This document shows positions 17,444 to 25,474 of a stretch of DNA of 50,467 nucleotides, in pieces. The stretch is from Alphaproteobacteria bacterium (GTDB taxonomy: Bacteria > Pseudomonadota > Alphaproteobacteria > Rhizobiales > Xanthobacteraceae). Position 1 is the stretch's first letter. Every line of letters starts with the position of its first letter. The position numbers were made by a program, and so were the translations under genes. The DNA lies in the NCBI GenBank assembly GCA_026400395.1, contig JAPLPD010000176.1, positions 1 through 50,467 on the forward strand. The letters are read 5' to 3'. The notes under the pieces were generated by a model. The model did not search any database, was not told the origin of the DNA, and was given only the letters and a program-made list of their open reading frames with translations.

Positions 17444-18370
17444 ATGTCAAGCTACAAGCTGGTGACGTATCAGACGGCCAAGGGGCCTCGGGCCGGGATC
17501 GTGGTCGATGACAAGATATTCGATGCGGCGGCGCTGACCCGCAAAGCCGCCTATGCCACCATGCTGGACATCCTCAACGACTGGGCATCGGCCAAGGGCG
17601 TGCTGAAAAAGGCCGCGGCGGCGGCCGCCAAAAGCAAGCTCAAGAGCCAGCCGGTCGGCAAGGCCAAGCTCCTCGCGCCCGTACTGTTTCCGTCGGCGAT
17701 CTATTGCGCCGGCGCCAACTACACCGACCACATGATGGAGATGGCCAAGCTACAGGGCATCCCGGCCGCGCCCGATCCCCATGAGGTCGGTCTCAAGCCG
17801 TGGCACTTCATTAAGGCGTCCCGCACCGTGTGCGGCAACAAGGCCACCGTAAAGCTGCCGAGAGCCTCCAAGGCCATCGACTGGGAGGCCGAACTCGGCG
17901 CGGTCATCGGCAAGAAGGCCAAGGACGTGCCGCTTGAGAAGGCGCTCGACTACGTCGCCGGCTACACCGTCGCCAACGAGCTCTCGGCCCGCGATCTCGG
18001 CCGGCGCGACCAGCTTCCGGATGCCACGCCATTCAAGTGGGACTGGGTCGGCCAGAAGTGCTTCGACGACGCCTGCCCGATCGGCCCGTGGATCGTGCCC
18101 GCGAGCGAGATCAAGGACCCGCAGAAGCTCGGCATCAAGCTCTGGGTCAACGACGTCATCAAGCAGGACTCCAACACCAGCGACATGATCTTCAATCTGG
18201 CTGAGCAGCTGTCGCACCTGTCGTCGCGCATCACGCTCTATCCCGGCGACATCATCCTGACCGGCACGCCCGCAGGCGTCGGCGCCGCACGCCGGGAATT
18301 CCTCAAGGCCGGCGATACCACCCGCGTCTGGGTCGAGAACGTCGGCGAACTCGTCAACAAGATGGCGTGA
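17444..18370 (+). CDS. Fumarylacetoacetate hydrolase (FAH)-family protein
   Basis: 308 aa with the FAH C-terminal domain: YCAGANYTDHMMEM, AIDWEAELGAVIGKKAKDV (first Glu metal ligands), VAGYTVANELSARDLGRRDQ (Asp), FKWDWVGQKCFDDACPIGPW, and LYPGDIILTGTPAGVG. Family members cleave C-C bonds of acylpyruvates or decarboxylate or hydrate oxo-acids using Mg or Mn. The N-terminal ~75 residues contain an Ala/Lys-rich helix. It is followed by a hairpin and a Bug gene, so uptake and breakdown of one compound may be linked. Exact substrate unknown. Confidence 0.93.
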   Translation: MSSYKLVTYQTAKGPRAGIVVDDKIFDAAALTRKAAYATMLDILNDWASAKGVLKKAAAAAAKSKLKSQPVGKAKLLAPVLFPSAIYCAGANYTDHMMEMAKLQGIPAAPDPHEVGLKPWHFIKASRTVCGNKATVKLPRASKAIDWEAELGAVIGKKAKDVPLEKALDYVAGYTVANELSARDLGRRDQLPDATPFKWDWVGQKCFDDACPIGPWIVPASEIKDPQKLGIKLWVNDVIKQDSNTSDMIFNLAEQLSHLSSRITLYPGDIILTGTPAGVGAARREFLKAGDTTRVWVENVGELVNKMA

Positions 18371-18385
18371 CGCCGCATCCGGGTT

Positions 18386-18411
18386 GCGCCCGCCGCCATT
18401 GCGGCGGGCGC
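18386..18411. promoter_or_regulatory. Strong GC hairpin between FAH and Bug genes
   Basis: GCGCCCGCCGC (18386-18396) pairs perfectly with GCGGCGGGCGC (18401-18411) around the loop CATT. No T-tract follows, so it is more likely a processing or mRNA-stability hairpin than an intrinsic terminator; it could make the binding-protein message more abundant than the enzyme message. Confidence 0.5.
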
Positions 18412-18461
18412 CAGCGGGCCCTTAGACGGGCCGCAACAAACAAGGTCTTGGGGAGCGAAAC

Positions 18462-19424
18462 ATGCGTCGGCAATTGCTGGCTTTCGGAATCCTGTCCATC
18501 GCGCTGTCGGGCCAAGTCCTTGCGCAGGACTGGCCCACCAGGACCATCAAGGTCGTGGTGCCGCTGACCGCCGGCAGCGCCAGCGACGTGATGGCGCGCA
18601 TCGTGTTCGATCAAGTGTCGCAGCAGGTCGGCCAATCGATCGTCATCGAGAACCGCCCCGGCGCCGGAAATTCAATCGGGATGAACGCCGTCGCCAAGGC
18701 CGAACCCGATGGCTACACCATCCTGGCAAACTCCTCATCGCATACGGTCAGCCCTGCGGTCCGCGCCACCATGCCGCTCGACACCGCCAACGAACTCGCC
18801 GCGATCATCCCGCTCGGCAACATGCCGGTCGTCATCTTGTTCAATCCGGGCAAGGGGTACAAGAAGCTCAGCGACTTCGTCGCATGGGCCAAGGCCAATC
18901 CGGGCAAGGCCAATTACTCGTCGGCGGGCGCCGGCAACTCGTCGCACCTTAACGGTGAGCTGTTCCGGCTCGCGGGCGGCTTTGAAGCGGTGCATCTGCC
19001 GTTCAAGGGCGCGCCCGAAGCGATGACCGAAGTGATCGCCGGACGCTCCGACTTTTATTTCTCGCCGCTGGTCAACGCACTACCCCTGATGAAGGATGGC
19101 CAGTTGCAGGCGCTCGCCGTCAGCAACTCCGCGCGCGCAACGGCGCTGCCGGACATCCCGACCGTCGCCGAAGCCGGCTATCCGAACTCGGAATACAACT
19201 TCTGGGCCGGCGTTTTCCTGCCGGTGAAGACGCCCGCCCCGATCAAGGAGAAGCTCTACGCCGAGGTCAAGAAGGCGCTCGATGTCCCAGCCGTGCGGGA
19301 CAAACTTAAGAATCTCGGCGCCGATCCACTACCGCTGACGTCCGCCCAGTTCGACGCCCAGGTGCGCAGGGAAATCGAGACTAACACCAAGGTCGCCAAA
19401 GCCGCCAACATCAAGGTGGAATAA
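18462..19424 (+). CDS. Bug/TctC-family substrate-binding protein
   Basis: 320 aa with a Sec signal ending in SGQVLAQ. Pocket loops: VPLTAGSASDVMAR, ENRPGAGNSIG, EPDGYTIL, SAGAGNSSH and HLPFKGAP. The AGSxSD loop and the NALPL...ALAVS segment match the Bug protein at 7670 better than others in the window. GGGGAG precedes ATG 18462. It is downstream of the FAH-family gene in the same direction and converges with the Bug gene at 19429 after 4 bases. Ligand unknown; perhaps the sugar-acid or keto-acid handled by the lactonase-dehydrogenase-FAH genes. Confidence 0.94.
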   Translation: MRRQLLAFGILSIALSGQVLAQDWPTRTIKVVVPLTAGSASDVMARIVFDQVSQQVGQSIVIENRPGAGNSIGMNAVAKAEPDGYTILANSSSHTVSPAVRATMPLDTANELAAIIPLGNMPVVILFNPGKGYKKLSDFVAWAKANPGKANYSSAGAGNSSHLNGELFRLAGGFEAVHLPFKGAPEAMTEVIAGRSDFYFSPLVNALPLMKDGQLQALAVSNSARATALPDIPTVAEAGYPNSEYNFWAGVFLPVKTPAPIKEKLYAEVKKALDVPAVRDKLKNLGADPLPLTSAQFDAQVRREIETNTKVAKAANIKVE

Positions 19425-19428
19425 GCGG

Positions 19429-20412
19429 CTATTTCTTCAGTCCGGCGGCGGTCGCCACATCGCTCCAGCGCTTGAGTTCGGTCGTTTCGAGGCGGACCAT
19501 GTCATCGGGGCCGCCGTCGAGCGGATCGACGCCCTGCGGACGCCATGCGGTCACAACCTCGCTCGATTTCACCGCCTCACGCACCGCGCGCGAGAGTTTG
19601 TCGATCGCCTCGCGCGGCGTGCCGACCGGCGCCGAAAGGCCGAACCAGATGGCGGTGTCGAAATCCGGCATGCCGGATTCGATCATCGTCGGCACGTCCG
19701 GCAGGATGCCCGGGCGCTTGGCGCCCGACGACGCCAGCACCTTCAGCTTGCCGCCCTGCACCAATGAGATCACGGCGGTGGCCGGCGAGAACATGACCTG
19801 CACGCGGGCGGCCAGAAGATCGGTCGCTGCCTGCGGGCTGCCTGGATACGGCACATGGACCAGCTTCGTGCCGGTGCGCTGCATGAACAACTCGCCGGAA
19901 AAGTGGGGCGCGCTACCGATTCCTGTCGATGCGTAGCTCAGTTCGCCGGGCTTGGACTTCGCGTAAGCGATCAACTCCTGAACATTGTTCACGCCAAGCG
20001 ACGGATGCACCACCAGGATCACAGACACCGCGTTGACCAGACCGATGGGCGCAAAATCCTTGATGATGTCGAACGGCAGGCTCGGGTTGATCGCGGCGTT
20101 GGCGATGTTGGCCGAGCCCGGCAGGAACAGCGTATAGCCGTCCTTCGGCGAACGGGCGACGAACTCGGCCGCGAGGTTCGATCCCGCGCCGGGCTTGTTC
20201 TCGACCACGACGGATTGCCCGAGGATTTGCCCCATGCGGCTGCCGAGCACGCGCGCGGTGATGTCGGCCACGGATCCCGGCGTAAAGCCGACCACAATGC
20301 GGACTGGCTTGTTCGGATAGTCGCTCTGCGCATGGGCAGGAGGCGTTGTGAACAGCAGCGCCACCACCAAGAAGCAAAGCCCCGCCAATCGCCGTGCTGG
20401 TCCACGAGTCAT
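19429..20412 (-). CDS. Bug/TctC-family substrate-binding protein (tandem copy 1)
   Basis: 327 aa from ATG at 20412, chosen because GGGAGAA precedes it and a basic plus hydrophobic signal follows (cleavage after PPAHA); the frame runs 24 codons further upstream, into the end of the neighbouring gene. Pocket loops: VGFTPGSVADITAR, ENKPGAGSNLA, PKDGYTLF, STGIGSAPH, HVPYPGSP. The shared PYPGS, VDPLDGGP and VGFxPG features make it a tandem paralogue of the gene at 20429. The two are 16 bases apart and surely co-transcribed, with this one second. Confidence 0.93.
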   Translation of the reverse strand: MTRGPARRLAGLCFLVVALLFTTPPAHAQSDYPNKPVRIVVGFTPGSVADITARVLGSRMGQILGQSVVVENKPGAGSNLAAEFVARSPKDGYTLFLPGSANIANAAINPSLPFDIIKDFAPIGLVNAVSVILVVHPSLGVNNVQELIAYAKSKPGELSYASTGIGSAPHFSGELFMQRTGTKLVHVPYPGSPQAATDLLAARVQVMFSPATAVISLVQGGKLKVLASSGAKRPGILPDVPTMIESGMPDFDTAIWFGLSAPVGTPREAIDKLSRAVREAVKSSEVVTAWRPQGVDPLDGGPDDMVRLETTELKRWSDVATAAGLKK

Positions 20413-20428
20413 CGCGTTCTCCCTGCGT

Positions 20429-21394
20429 CTATTGTTTGATTCCGGCGGTCTTGACGACGCCGGCCCATTTCTTGAGTTCGTCATCGATGAACTTGGCGAA
20501 CGCGGCCGGCGTGCCGCCGAGCGGATCGACGCCCTGCTTTTCCAGCACCGCCTGCATCTCGCTCGATTTCAGCGCCTCGTTGGCGGCGCGCGACAGCTTG
20601 TCGACGATCTCCGGCGGCGTGCCCGCCGGCGCCAGCATGCCCATCCAGATGCCGGCGGAATAGCCTTCGACGCCGGCCTCGATCATGGTCGGCACCTCCG
20701 GCGCGATGGCCGCGCGCGTCGGCTGCGTCACCGCCAGCGCCTTGATCTTGCCGCCCTGCACGTTCGACCACACCGTCGCCGCCGGACCGAACATCAGCGG
20801 CACCCGCCCGGCCAGCACATCGGTCATGCTTTGAGCGCTGCCCGGATAAGGGATCTGCTGCAGCTTGATGCCGGCCGCGCTGTTGAGCAGCACGCCCGAC
20901 AGATGGCTCATGGTGCCCGCCCCCGACGAGGCATACTGAACGGTGTCAGGCTGCGCCTTCGCCAGCGCGATCAGGTCACGCACGTTGCTGGCGGGAAACG
21001 ACGGATGCGCCACCAGCATCTGTGGCGCATTGGCGATTGCCGCGATCGGGGCGAGATCCTTTCCGAAATCGAAGCTCAGGTTGTTCATCGCCGGATTGAT
21101 GGTCTGGGCGACGGTACACATCAGCAGCGTGTAGCCGTCCTTGGGCGCGCGGGCGACGTATTCGGCCCCAAGGCTGGAGCCCGCCCCTGGCCGGTTCTCC
21201 ACCACGAGTTGCTGTCCGAGACTGAGGCTCATGCGCGTCGCCAGAACGCGCAGCACGACGTCGGCGACCGCGCCCGGTCCGAAACCGACCACCACCCGGA
21301 TCGGCCGCGTCGGGTAATCCTCCGTCCGCGCCGGGCTCAGGGCCAAACCCGCAAGCAAAATCGCAACGCCCAGCGCCGCCGGCAATCGTGGCAT
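20429..21394 (-). CDS. Bug/TctC-family substrate-binding protein (tandem copy 2)
   Basis: 321 aa, with GGGGAGG before the ATG. A Sec signal ends near SPARTE. Pocket loops: VGFGPGAVADVVLR, ENRPGAGSSLG, PKDGYTLL, SSGAGTMSH, QIPYPGSA. The second loop carries PYPGS in place of the common PYRGG, as in its neighbour at 19429, so an Arg often present near the ligand is missing in both. It is the first gene of the pair. The upstream region is shared with the divergent gene at 21616. Confidence 0.93.
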   Translation of the reverse strand: MPRLPAALGVAILLAGLALSPARTEDYPTRPIRVVVGFGPGAVADVVLRVLATRMSLSLGQQLVVENRPGAGSSLGAEYVARAPKDGYTLLMCTVAQTINPAMNNLSFDFGKDLAPIAAIANAPQMLVAHPSFPASNVRDLIALAKAQPDTVQYASSGAGTMSHLSGVLLNSAAGIKLQQIPYPGSAQSMTDVLAGRVPLMFGPAATVWSNVQGGKIKALAVTQPTRAAIAPEVPTMIEAGVEGYSAGIWMGMLAPAGTPPEIVDKLSRAANEALKSSEMQAVLEKQGVDPLGGTPAAFAKFIDDELKKWAGVVKTAGIKQ

Positions 21395-21615
21395 GGCCTC
21401 CCCCTTTCCCGCGTCTTTGCCGCGCGGGCATGGGCAGCATAACCGAAATGCGGCGTCCGCGAAGTCTACCGGCGGCTGGACCCGCTAAGCCGTTCCACTG
21501 CCGTCAGGAAACTAATCCACAAGGCATGGCCAGAGCTTAGCCCCAGGCTGGATTTTGCAGTCAAATGAAGCTTCACTGCCCCGACAGCGCTCCTACGGCT
21601 CAAGAAAGTACAAAA

Positions 21616-22605
21616 GTGCCAAAAAACATCCCCCTGACGCTCGCCTGCGGCAATTACGAGATCGTGCGCGCACTCAAGGACGGCGTCGTTTCGCCGGACG
21701 GCATCGACCTCACCCTCCTCACCGACATGGACTCGACCACCCGTCACTGGCGGTTCCTGCGCGAGGGGCATTTCGACGTCGCCGAGACCTCCTGCTCGTC
21801 TTACATCGTGGCGCGCGACACCGGCATGCCGATCACCGCGATCCCGGTGTTCCTGCATCGCCGCTTCCGACACGGCTTCGTGTTCATCAACACGACCAAG
21901 GGCATCACCAAGCCGACCGACCTGATCGGCAAGAAGATCGGCATCAAGTCGTTCCTGGTGACCGCGATCCACTGGATGCGCGGCATCCTCGAACACGAGT
22001 ACGGCGTCTCGCACAAAGCCGTCGAATGGGTTGCCGAGCTCGACGAGGACGTCGACTTCGTCCCGCCGCCGGGCCTCAAGATCACCCGTCTGCCGCACGA
22101 CAAGTCCGTGGAGGACATGCTCGCCACCGGGGAAGTCGACGCGCTGATCCACTCCGACATCATCAAGCCGATGGAGGCCGGCGACCCTCGCGTCGGCCGA
22201 CTGTGGCCGGACTACAAGGCCGAGGAAATCCGCTTCTATCAGAAGACGCAGATCTTCCCGATCATGCATGTGATGGGCATCCGTCAGGAAATCGTCGATC
22301 GTCACCCCTGGGTTCCGGTCAACCTGTTCCACGCCTTCGAAAAGTCGAAGGCGATCGCCATGCAGCGCATGGCCAACCCGCGCGTGGTGCCGCTGGCCTG
22401 GTATCTTGAGGCATGGAACGAACAGCAGGACATTCTCGGTCCCGACCCGTGGGAATACGGCATCACCGACAAGAACAAGCACAACATGAACACGATTGCC
22501 GGCTACTCGCATGAGCAGGGGCTGACCAAGAAGCGCTGGACCACCGACGACCTGTTCACCAGCACGTTCCAGGGCCGCAAGCGCGGCGACGAGTGGCGGA
22601 TCTAA
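21616..22605 (+). CDS. 4,5-dihydroxyphthalate decarboxylase-like / NMT1-like periplasmic-binding-fold protein
   Basis: 329 aa from GTG 21616, where the family N-terminus begins (PKNIPLTLACGNYEIVRALK); ATG 21565 would add 17 unlike residues. Motifs: DMDSTTRHWRFLREGHFDVA, ETSCSSYIVARD, IPVFLHRRFRHGFVFIN, DLIGKKIGIKSF, and late NPRVVPLAWYLEAW. There is no signal peptide. Relatives are annotated either as 4,5-dihydroxyphthalate decarboxylase (phthalate pathway, giving protocatechuate) or as ABC-type binding proteins; the lack of export favours a cytoplasmic enzyme. A palindromic repeat separates it from the next gene in the same direction. Confidence 0.85.
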   Translation: MPKNIPLTLACGNYEIVRALKDGVVSPDGIDLTLLTDMDSTTRHWRFLREGHFDVAETSCSSYIVARDTGMPITAIPVFLHRRFRHGFVFINTTKGITKPTDLIGKKIGIKSFLVTAIHWMRGILEHEYGVSHKAVEWVAELDEDVDFVPPPGLKITRLPHDKSVEDMLATGEVDALIHSDIIKPMEAGDPRVGRLWPDYKAEEIRFYQKTQIFPIMHVMGIRQEIVDRHPWVPVNLFHAFEKSKAIAMQRMANPRVVPLAWYLEAWNEQQDILGPDPWEYGITDKNKHNMNTIAGYSHEQGLTKKRWTTDDLFTSTFQGRKRGDEWRI

Positions 22606-22652
22606 CGCATGATCCCGAAAAGTGGGAGCCGGTTTTCGGATAAGATCATGCG
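22606..22652. repeat. REP-like palindromic repeat
   Basis: CGCATGATC (22606-22614) and GATCATGCG (22644-22652) are perfect outer arms; CCGAAAA (22615-22621) and TTTTCGG (22633-22639) are inner arms around a GC-rich loop. From memory this resembles a dispersed palindrome common between genes of Bradyrhizobium-type genomes. It sits between the decarboxylase-like and phosphoribosyltransferase genes and may fold in the mRNA. Confidence 0.8.
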
Positions 22653-22664
22653 AGAGGACAGACC

Positions 22665-23366
22665 ATGACAAGCGGCCTCGCATTTACCGACAAGAAGGTG
22701 ATGGCCCAACTGACGGCCAAGATGCTGCTTGAGGTGGAGGCCGTCCGCTTCATGGAGGACAAGCCGTTCATCTTCACGTCGGGCTGGGCCAGCCCGGTCT
22801 ACACCGATTGCCGCCGGCTGATCTCGTTCCCGCGCGTGCGCAAGACGCTGATCGACTTCGGCGCCTCCACCGTGCTCCGCGACGCCGGATTCGAGCAGTT
22901 CGATACGGTGGTCGGCGGCGAAACCGCGGGCATTCCGTTCGCCGCCTGGATGTCAGACCGGCTCGACCTGCCGATGCAATACGTGCGCAAGAAGCCGAAG
23001 GGATTCGGACGCAACGCCCAGATCGAAGGCCACCTCAAGCCAGGCCAGCGCGTGCTACTTGTCGAGGACCTCACCACGGACGGCGGCAGCAAGGTCAATT
23101 TCTGCAACGCGCTCCGCGCCGCCGGCGCCACCGTCGAGCACATCTTCGTCATCTTCTATTACGGCATCTATCCCAACAGCGAGAAGCTCCTGTCCGACCT
23201 CAACATCAAGCTGCACCATCTATGCACCTGGTGGGACGTGCTGGAATACGCCAAGACTTGCGGCCAGTTCGATCCCATCAAGCTGTCCGAGATCGAGAAA
23301 TTCCTGCACGATCCCGCTGGATGGTCGAAGGCCCACGGTGGGGTCTCGCAGGTCGCCGCCGAGTAA
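22665..23366 (+). CDS. pyrE: Orotate phosphoribosyltransferase-like protein
   Basis: 233 aa. It has the OPRT pattern: [20 protein letters not shown] (orotate-side loop), [38 protein letters not shown] (catalytic Lys/Arg loop), and the PRPP-binding strand [13 protein letters not shown]. Reaction expected: orotate plus PRPP to orotidine 5'-phosphate in pyrimidine synthesis. It is longer than the ~213 aa of E. coli PyrE, with an extra C-terminal part ([20 protein letters not shown]). It may be the genome's only PyrE or a second copy with another pyridine or pyrimidine carboxylate substrate. A CoxG-like gene follows after 30 bases. Confidence 0.88.
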   Translation: MTSGLAFTDKKVMAQLTAKMLLEVEAVRFMEDKPFIFTSGWASPVYTDCRRLISFPRVRKTLIDFGASTVLRDAGFEQFDTVVGGETAGIPFAAWMSDRLDLPMQYVRKKPKGFGRNAQIEGHLKPGQRVLLVEDLTTDGGSKVNFCNALRAAGATVEHIFVIFYYGIYPNSEKLLSDLNIKLHHLCTWWDVLEYAKTCGQFDPIKLSEIEKFLHDPAGWSKAHGGVSQVAAE

Positions 23367-23396
23367 CACGTCCGCGTAACAGGTACAGGTCACAGT

Positions 23397-23963
23397 ATGG
23401 AGTTCGACAACTCATTCGAGGTACCGCTGCCACCCGAGCAGGCGTGGCCGGTGCTGATGAACGTCCAGGGCATCGCGCCCTGCATGCCGGGCGCCCAGCT
23501 CACCGAGGTAGTGGATGACAGCACTTACAAGGGCAACATTGCCGTGCGACTCGGACCGGTGGCGCTGACGTTCGCCGGCCTGATCAAGTTCGAGGAGATC
23601 GACAACGTCAACCACACGGCGCGGGTGAAGGCTCAGGGCAACGACGCCAAGGGGCGCGGCTCGGCGCAAGCCGCGGCGACCTTCCGGCTTGAGCCGTCAG
23701 CCACCGGCTCCAAGGTCCTGGTCCACACCGACCTCACGCTGTCGGGGGCGGTGGCGCAATACGGCCGCGGCGTCGGCATGATCCAGGCGACCGCGTCGGC
23801 GCTGATGAACCAGTTCGCCAACAACCTGAAGAAGCAGCTTGCCGCCCCGCCCGCCGAAGCGGGAGCCGCGGACCTGCCCGCGGCGGCCAAGCCTATCTCC
23901 GCCACCTCGCTCGCGGGGCAGGTCGTGTGGAATTCGATCAAGGACAAGCTCGGGAAGTCATAG
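23397..23963 (+). CDS. CoxG-like SRPBCC-fold protein
   Basis: 188 aa. The start MEFDNSFEVPLPPEQAWPVL, then IAPCMPGAQLTEV, GPVALTFAGLIKFEEID and VLVHTDLTLSGAVAQYGRGV match the CO-dehydrogenase accessory protein CoxG group. CoxG proteins sit near molybdenum hydroxylases and help recruit or mature them; a molybdenum hydroxylase is in this window (43387-45986) but 19 kb away. The C-terminal ~40 residues are Ala/Pro-rich without a clear membrane anchor. The stop is 2 bases before idi. Confidence 0.88.
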   Translation: MEFDNSFEVPLPPEQAWPVLMNVQGIAPCMPGAQLTEVVDDSTYKGNIAVRLGPVALTFAGLIKFEEIDNVNHTARVKAQGNDAKGRGSAQAAATFRLEPSATGSKVLVHTDLTLSGAVAQYGRGVGMIQATASALMNQFANNLKKQLAAPPAEAGAADLPAAAKPISATSLAGQVVWNSIKDKLGKS

Positions 23964-23965
23964 GA

Positions 23966-24514
23966 ATGGACGGCTCCGCCGACAACGATCCTGTGATTCT
24001 GGTCGATGCCGACGATGTCCAGGTAGGCACAGCCGGCAAGCTCGACGCCCACCAGCGCGGCCTCAAGCACCGGGCCATCTCAGTGCTGGTGCGCAACGCC
24101 GCCGGGCAGTTTCTGCTGCAGCGGCGCAGTCCTGCCAAATATCACTCCGGCGGATTATGGACCAACGCCTGCTGCAGTCATCCGCTGCCTGGCGAAAGCA
24201 CCGCCGACGCAGCGCGGCGCCGTCTCGCGCAGGAGATGGGCTTCTCCTGCCCGATCGATCCGCTGTTCGTATTTCAATACAACACGCCCGTTCCCGGCGG
24301 CCTGATCGAGAACGAGCTGGTGCATGTGTTCGGCGGCCGCCACGATGGCGCGATCAAGCCCGATCCGGCCGAAGTCAGCGATTGGAAGTGGATCGGCTAC
24401 GGCGACTTGATGACCGACGTGCGTGCCCGGCCGGACGCCTACACTGTATGGTTCCGGCAATACCTCGACAGACACGGCGCCATGCTCGGCGATTGGGTCG
24501 CCGCGACCAACTGA
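23966..24514 (+). CDS. idi: Isopentenyl-diphosphate delta-isomerase, type 1 (Nudix fold)
   Basis: 182 aa from ATG 23966. It interconverts isopentenyl and dimethylallyl diphosphate. Visible residues: KHRAISV (metal His), LWTNACCSHPLPGES with the catalytic Cys (as in E. coli TNSVCGHP), Glu-rich Nudix-like helix RRRLAQEMGFSC, and LIENELVHVF with the catalytic Glu. It starts 2 bases after the coxG-like stop and is followed after 11 bases by a dehydrogenase-like gene. Type 1 idi outside a carotenoid or photosynthesis cluster is an odd placement; there are no other isoprenoid genes here. Confidence 0.93.
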   Translation: MDGSADNDPVILVDADDVQVGTAGKLDAHQRGLKHRAISVLVRNAAGQFLLQRRSPAKYHSGGLWTNACCSHPLPGESTADAARRRLAQEMGFSCPIDPLFVFQYNTPVPGGLIENELVHVFGGRHDGAIKPDPAEVSDWKWIGYGDLMTDVRARPDAYTVWFRQYLDRHGAMLGDWVAATN

Positions 24515-24525
24515 ATGGGGCAGCC

Positions 24526-25467
24526 ATGACGAACGTCCTCATCTACGACGTGAGAGGCCCGCAGTATCGCGCGCTTCTCGCGCAACGTTTTCCGAGCGTC
24601 AGCTTCCACATCGGCCACCACATGAAGGACGTCGAGGGCGTCATCGCCGACATCGACGTGATCTTCGGGCTCGGCCATCACATCCCCGCCGAACTGATCG
24701 CCAAGGCGAAGAACCTGAAATGGGTGCAGGCGCTGACCACCGGCACCGAAACGTTGACGGCGCCCGGCGTCCTGCCGCCCCACGTACTGCTCACCTCGAC
24801 CCGCGGCATTCACGGCCCGCAGATGAGCGAACTGGCCTATCTCAACATGATCGCGCTAGCCCGCGACTTCAAAAGGAACCTGCGCAATCAGGCCGAGGCC
24901 AAGTGGGACCAGTACGGACAGCCGATCCTGCAGGGCAAGACCATCGTCATCGTCGGCCTAGGACTGCTCGCCGAGCATCTGGCGGAGCGCTGCAAGATGT
25001 TCGGCATGACCGTCGTAGGCATCAGCAATGGCCGCGCCGGCGCGCCGCATTTCGACGAGGTCCATCCGCGCAGTGATCTCAAGCCGCAGGCCGCCCGCGC
25101 GGACTTCCTGATGCTGCTCGTGCCCTATTCGCCGGATACGCACCACCTCATCGACCGGAGCGTGATCGCCGCGATGAAGCCATCGGCCTTCCTAATCAAT
25201 CTCGCGCGGGGCGGCGTGCTGGACGAAGCGGCCCTGATCGAACATCTGCAGGCCGGCAAGATTGCCGGCGCCGGGATCGATGTGTTCTCGGCGATGCCGT
25301 TGCCGCCGGACAACCCGCTCTGGCGTATGCCGAACGTCATCATCACGCCGAACATCGGCGGGCGCAGCGATATTTTCATCGAACAAACGATGACCGTTCT
25401 GGAGCCCAATATCGCGGCGTTCATCGGCGGGCGCATGAACGACATGCGCAACGTGATCCCGCACTAA
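24526..25467 (+). CDS. D-2-hydroxyacid dehydrogenase-like protein lacking catalytic Glu and His
   Basis: 313 aa from ATG 24526. The fold is clear (LINLARGGVLDEAALIEHLQ, PNVIITPN). Arg228 (NLARGG) is kept. The catalytic Glu, found in the ...EP of active relatives, is Met257 here (FSAMPLP), and the catalytic His of TPH is Asn276 (TPNIGG). The Rossmann motif also reads GLGLLA instead of GLGxxG. Hydride transfer by the usual mechanism seems unlikely, so it may be a binding or regulatory pseudoenzyme, or one that uses different residues. The frame is intact and 11 bases from idi, so it is expressed rather than decayed. Compare the intact-site paralogue at 16371. Confidence 0.88.
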   Translation: MTNVLIYDVRGPQYRALLAQRFPSVSFHIGHHMKDVEGVIADIDVIFGLGHHIPAELIAKAKNLKWVQALTTGTETLTAPGVLPPHVLLTSTRGIHGPQMSELAYLNMIALARDFKRNLRNQAEAKWDQYGQPILQGKTIVIVGLGLLAEHLAERCKMFGMTVVGISNGRAGAPHFDEVHPRSDLKPQAARADFLMLLVPYSPDTHHLIDRSVIAAMKPSAFLINLARGGVLDEAALIEHLQAGKIAGAGIDVFSAMPLPPDNPLWRMPNVIITPNIGGRSDIFIEQTMTVLEPNIAAFIGGRMNDMRNVIPH

Positions 25468-25474
25468 CCGCGCG

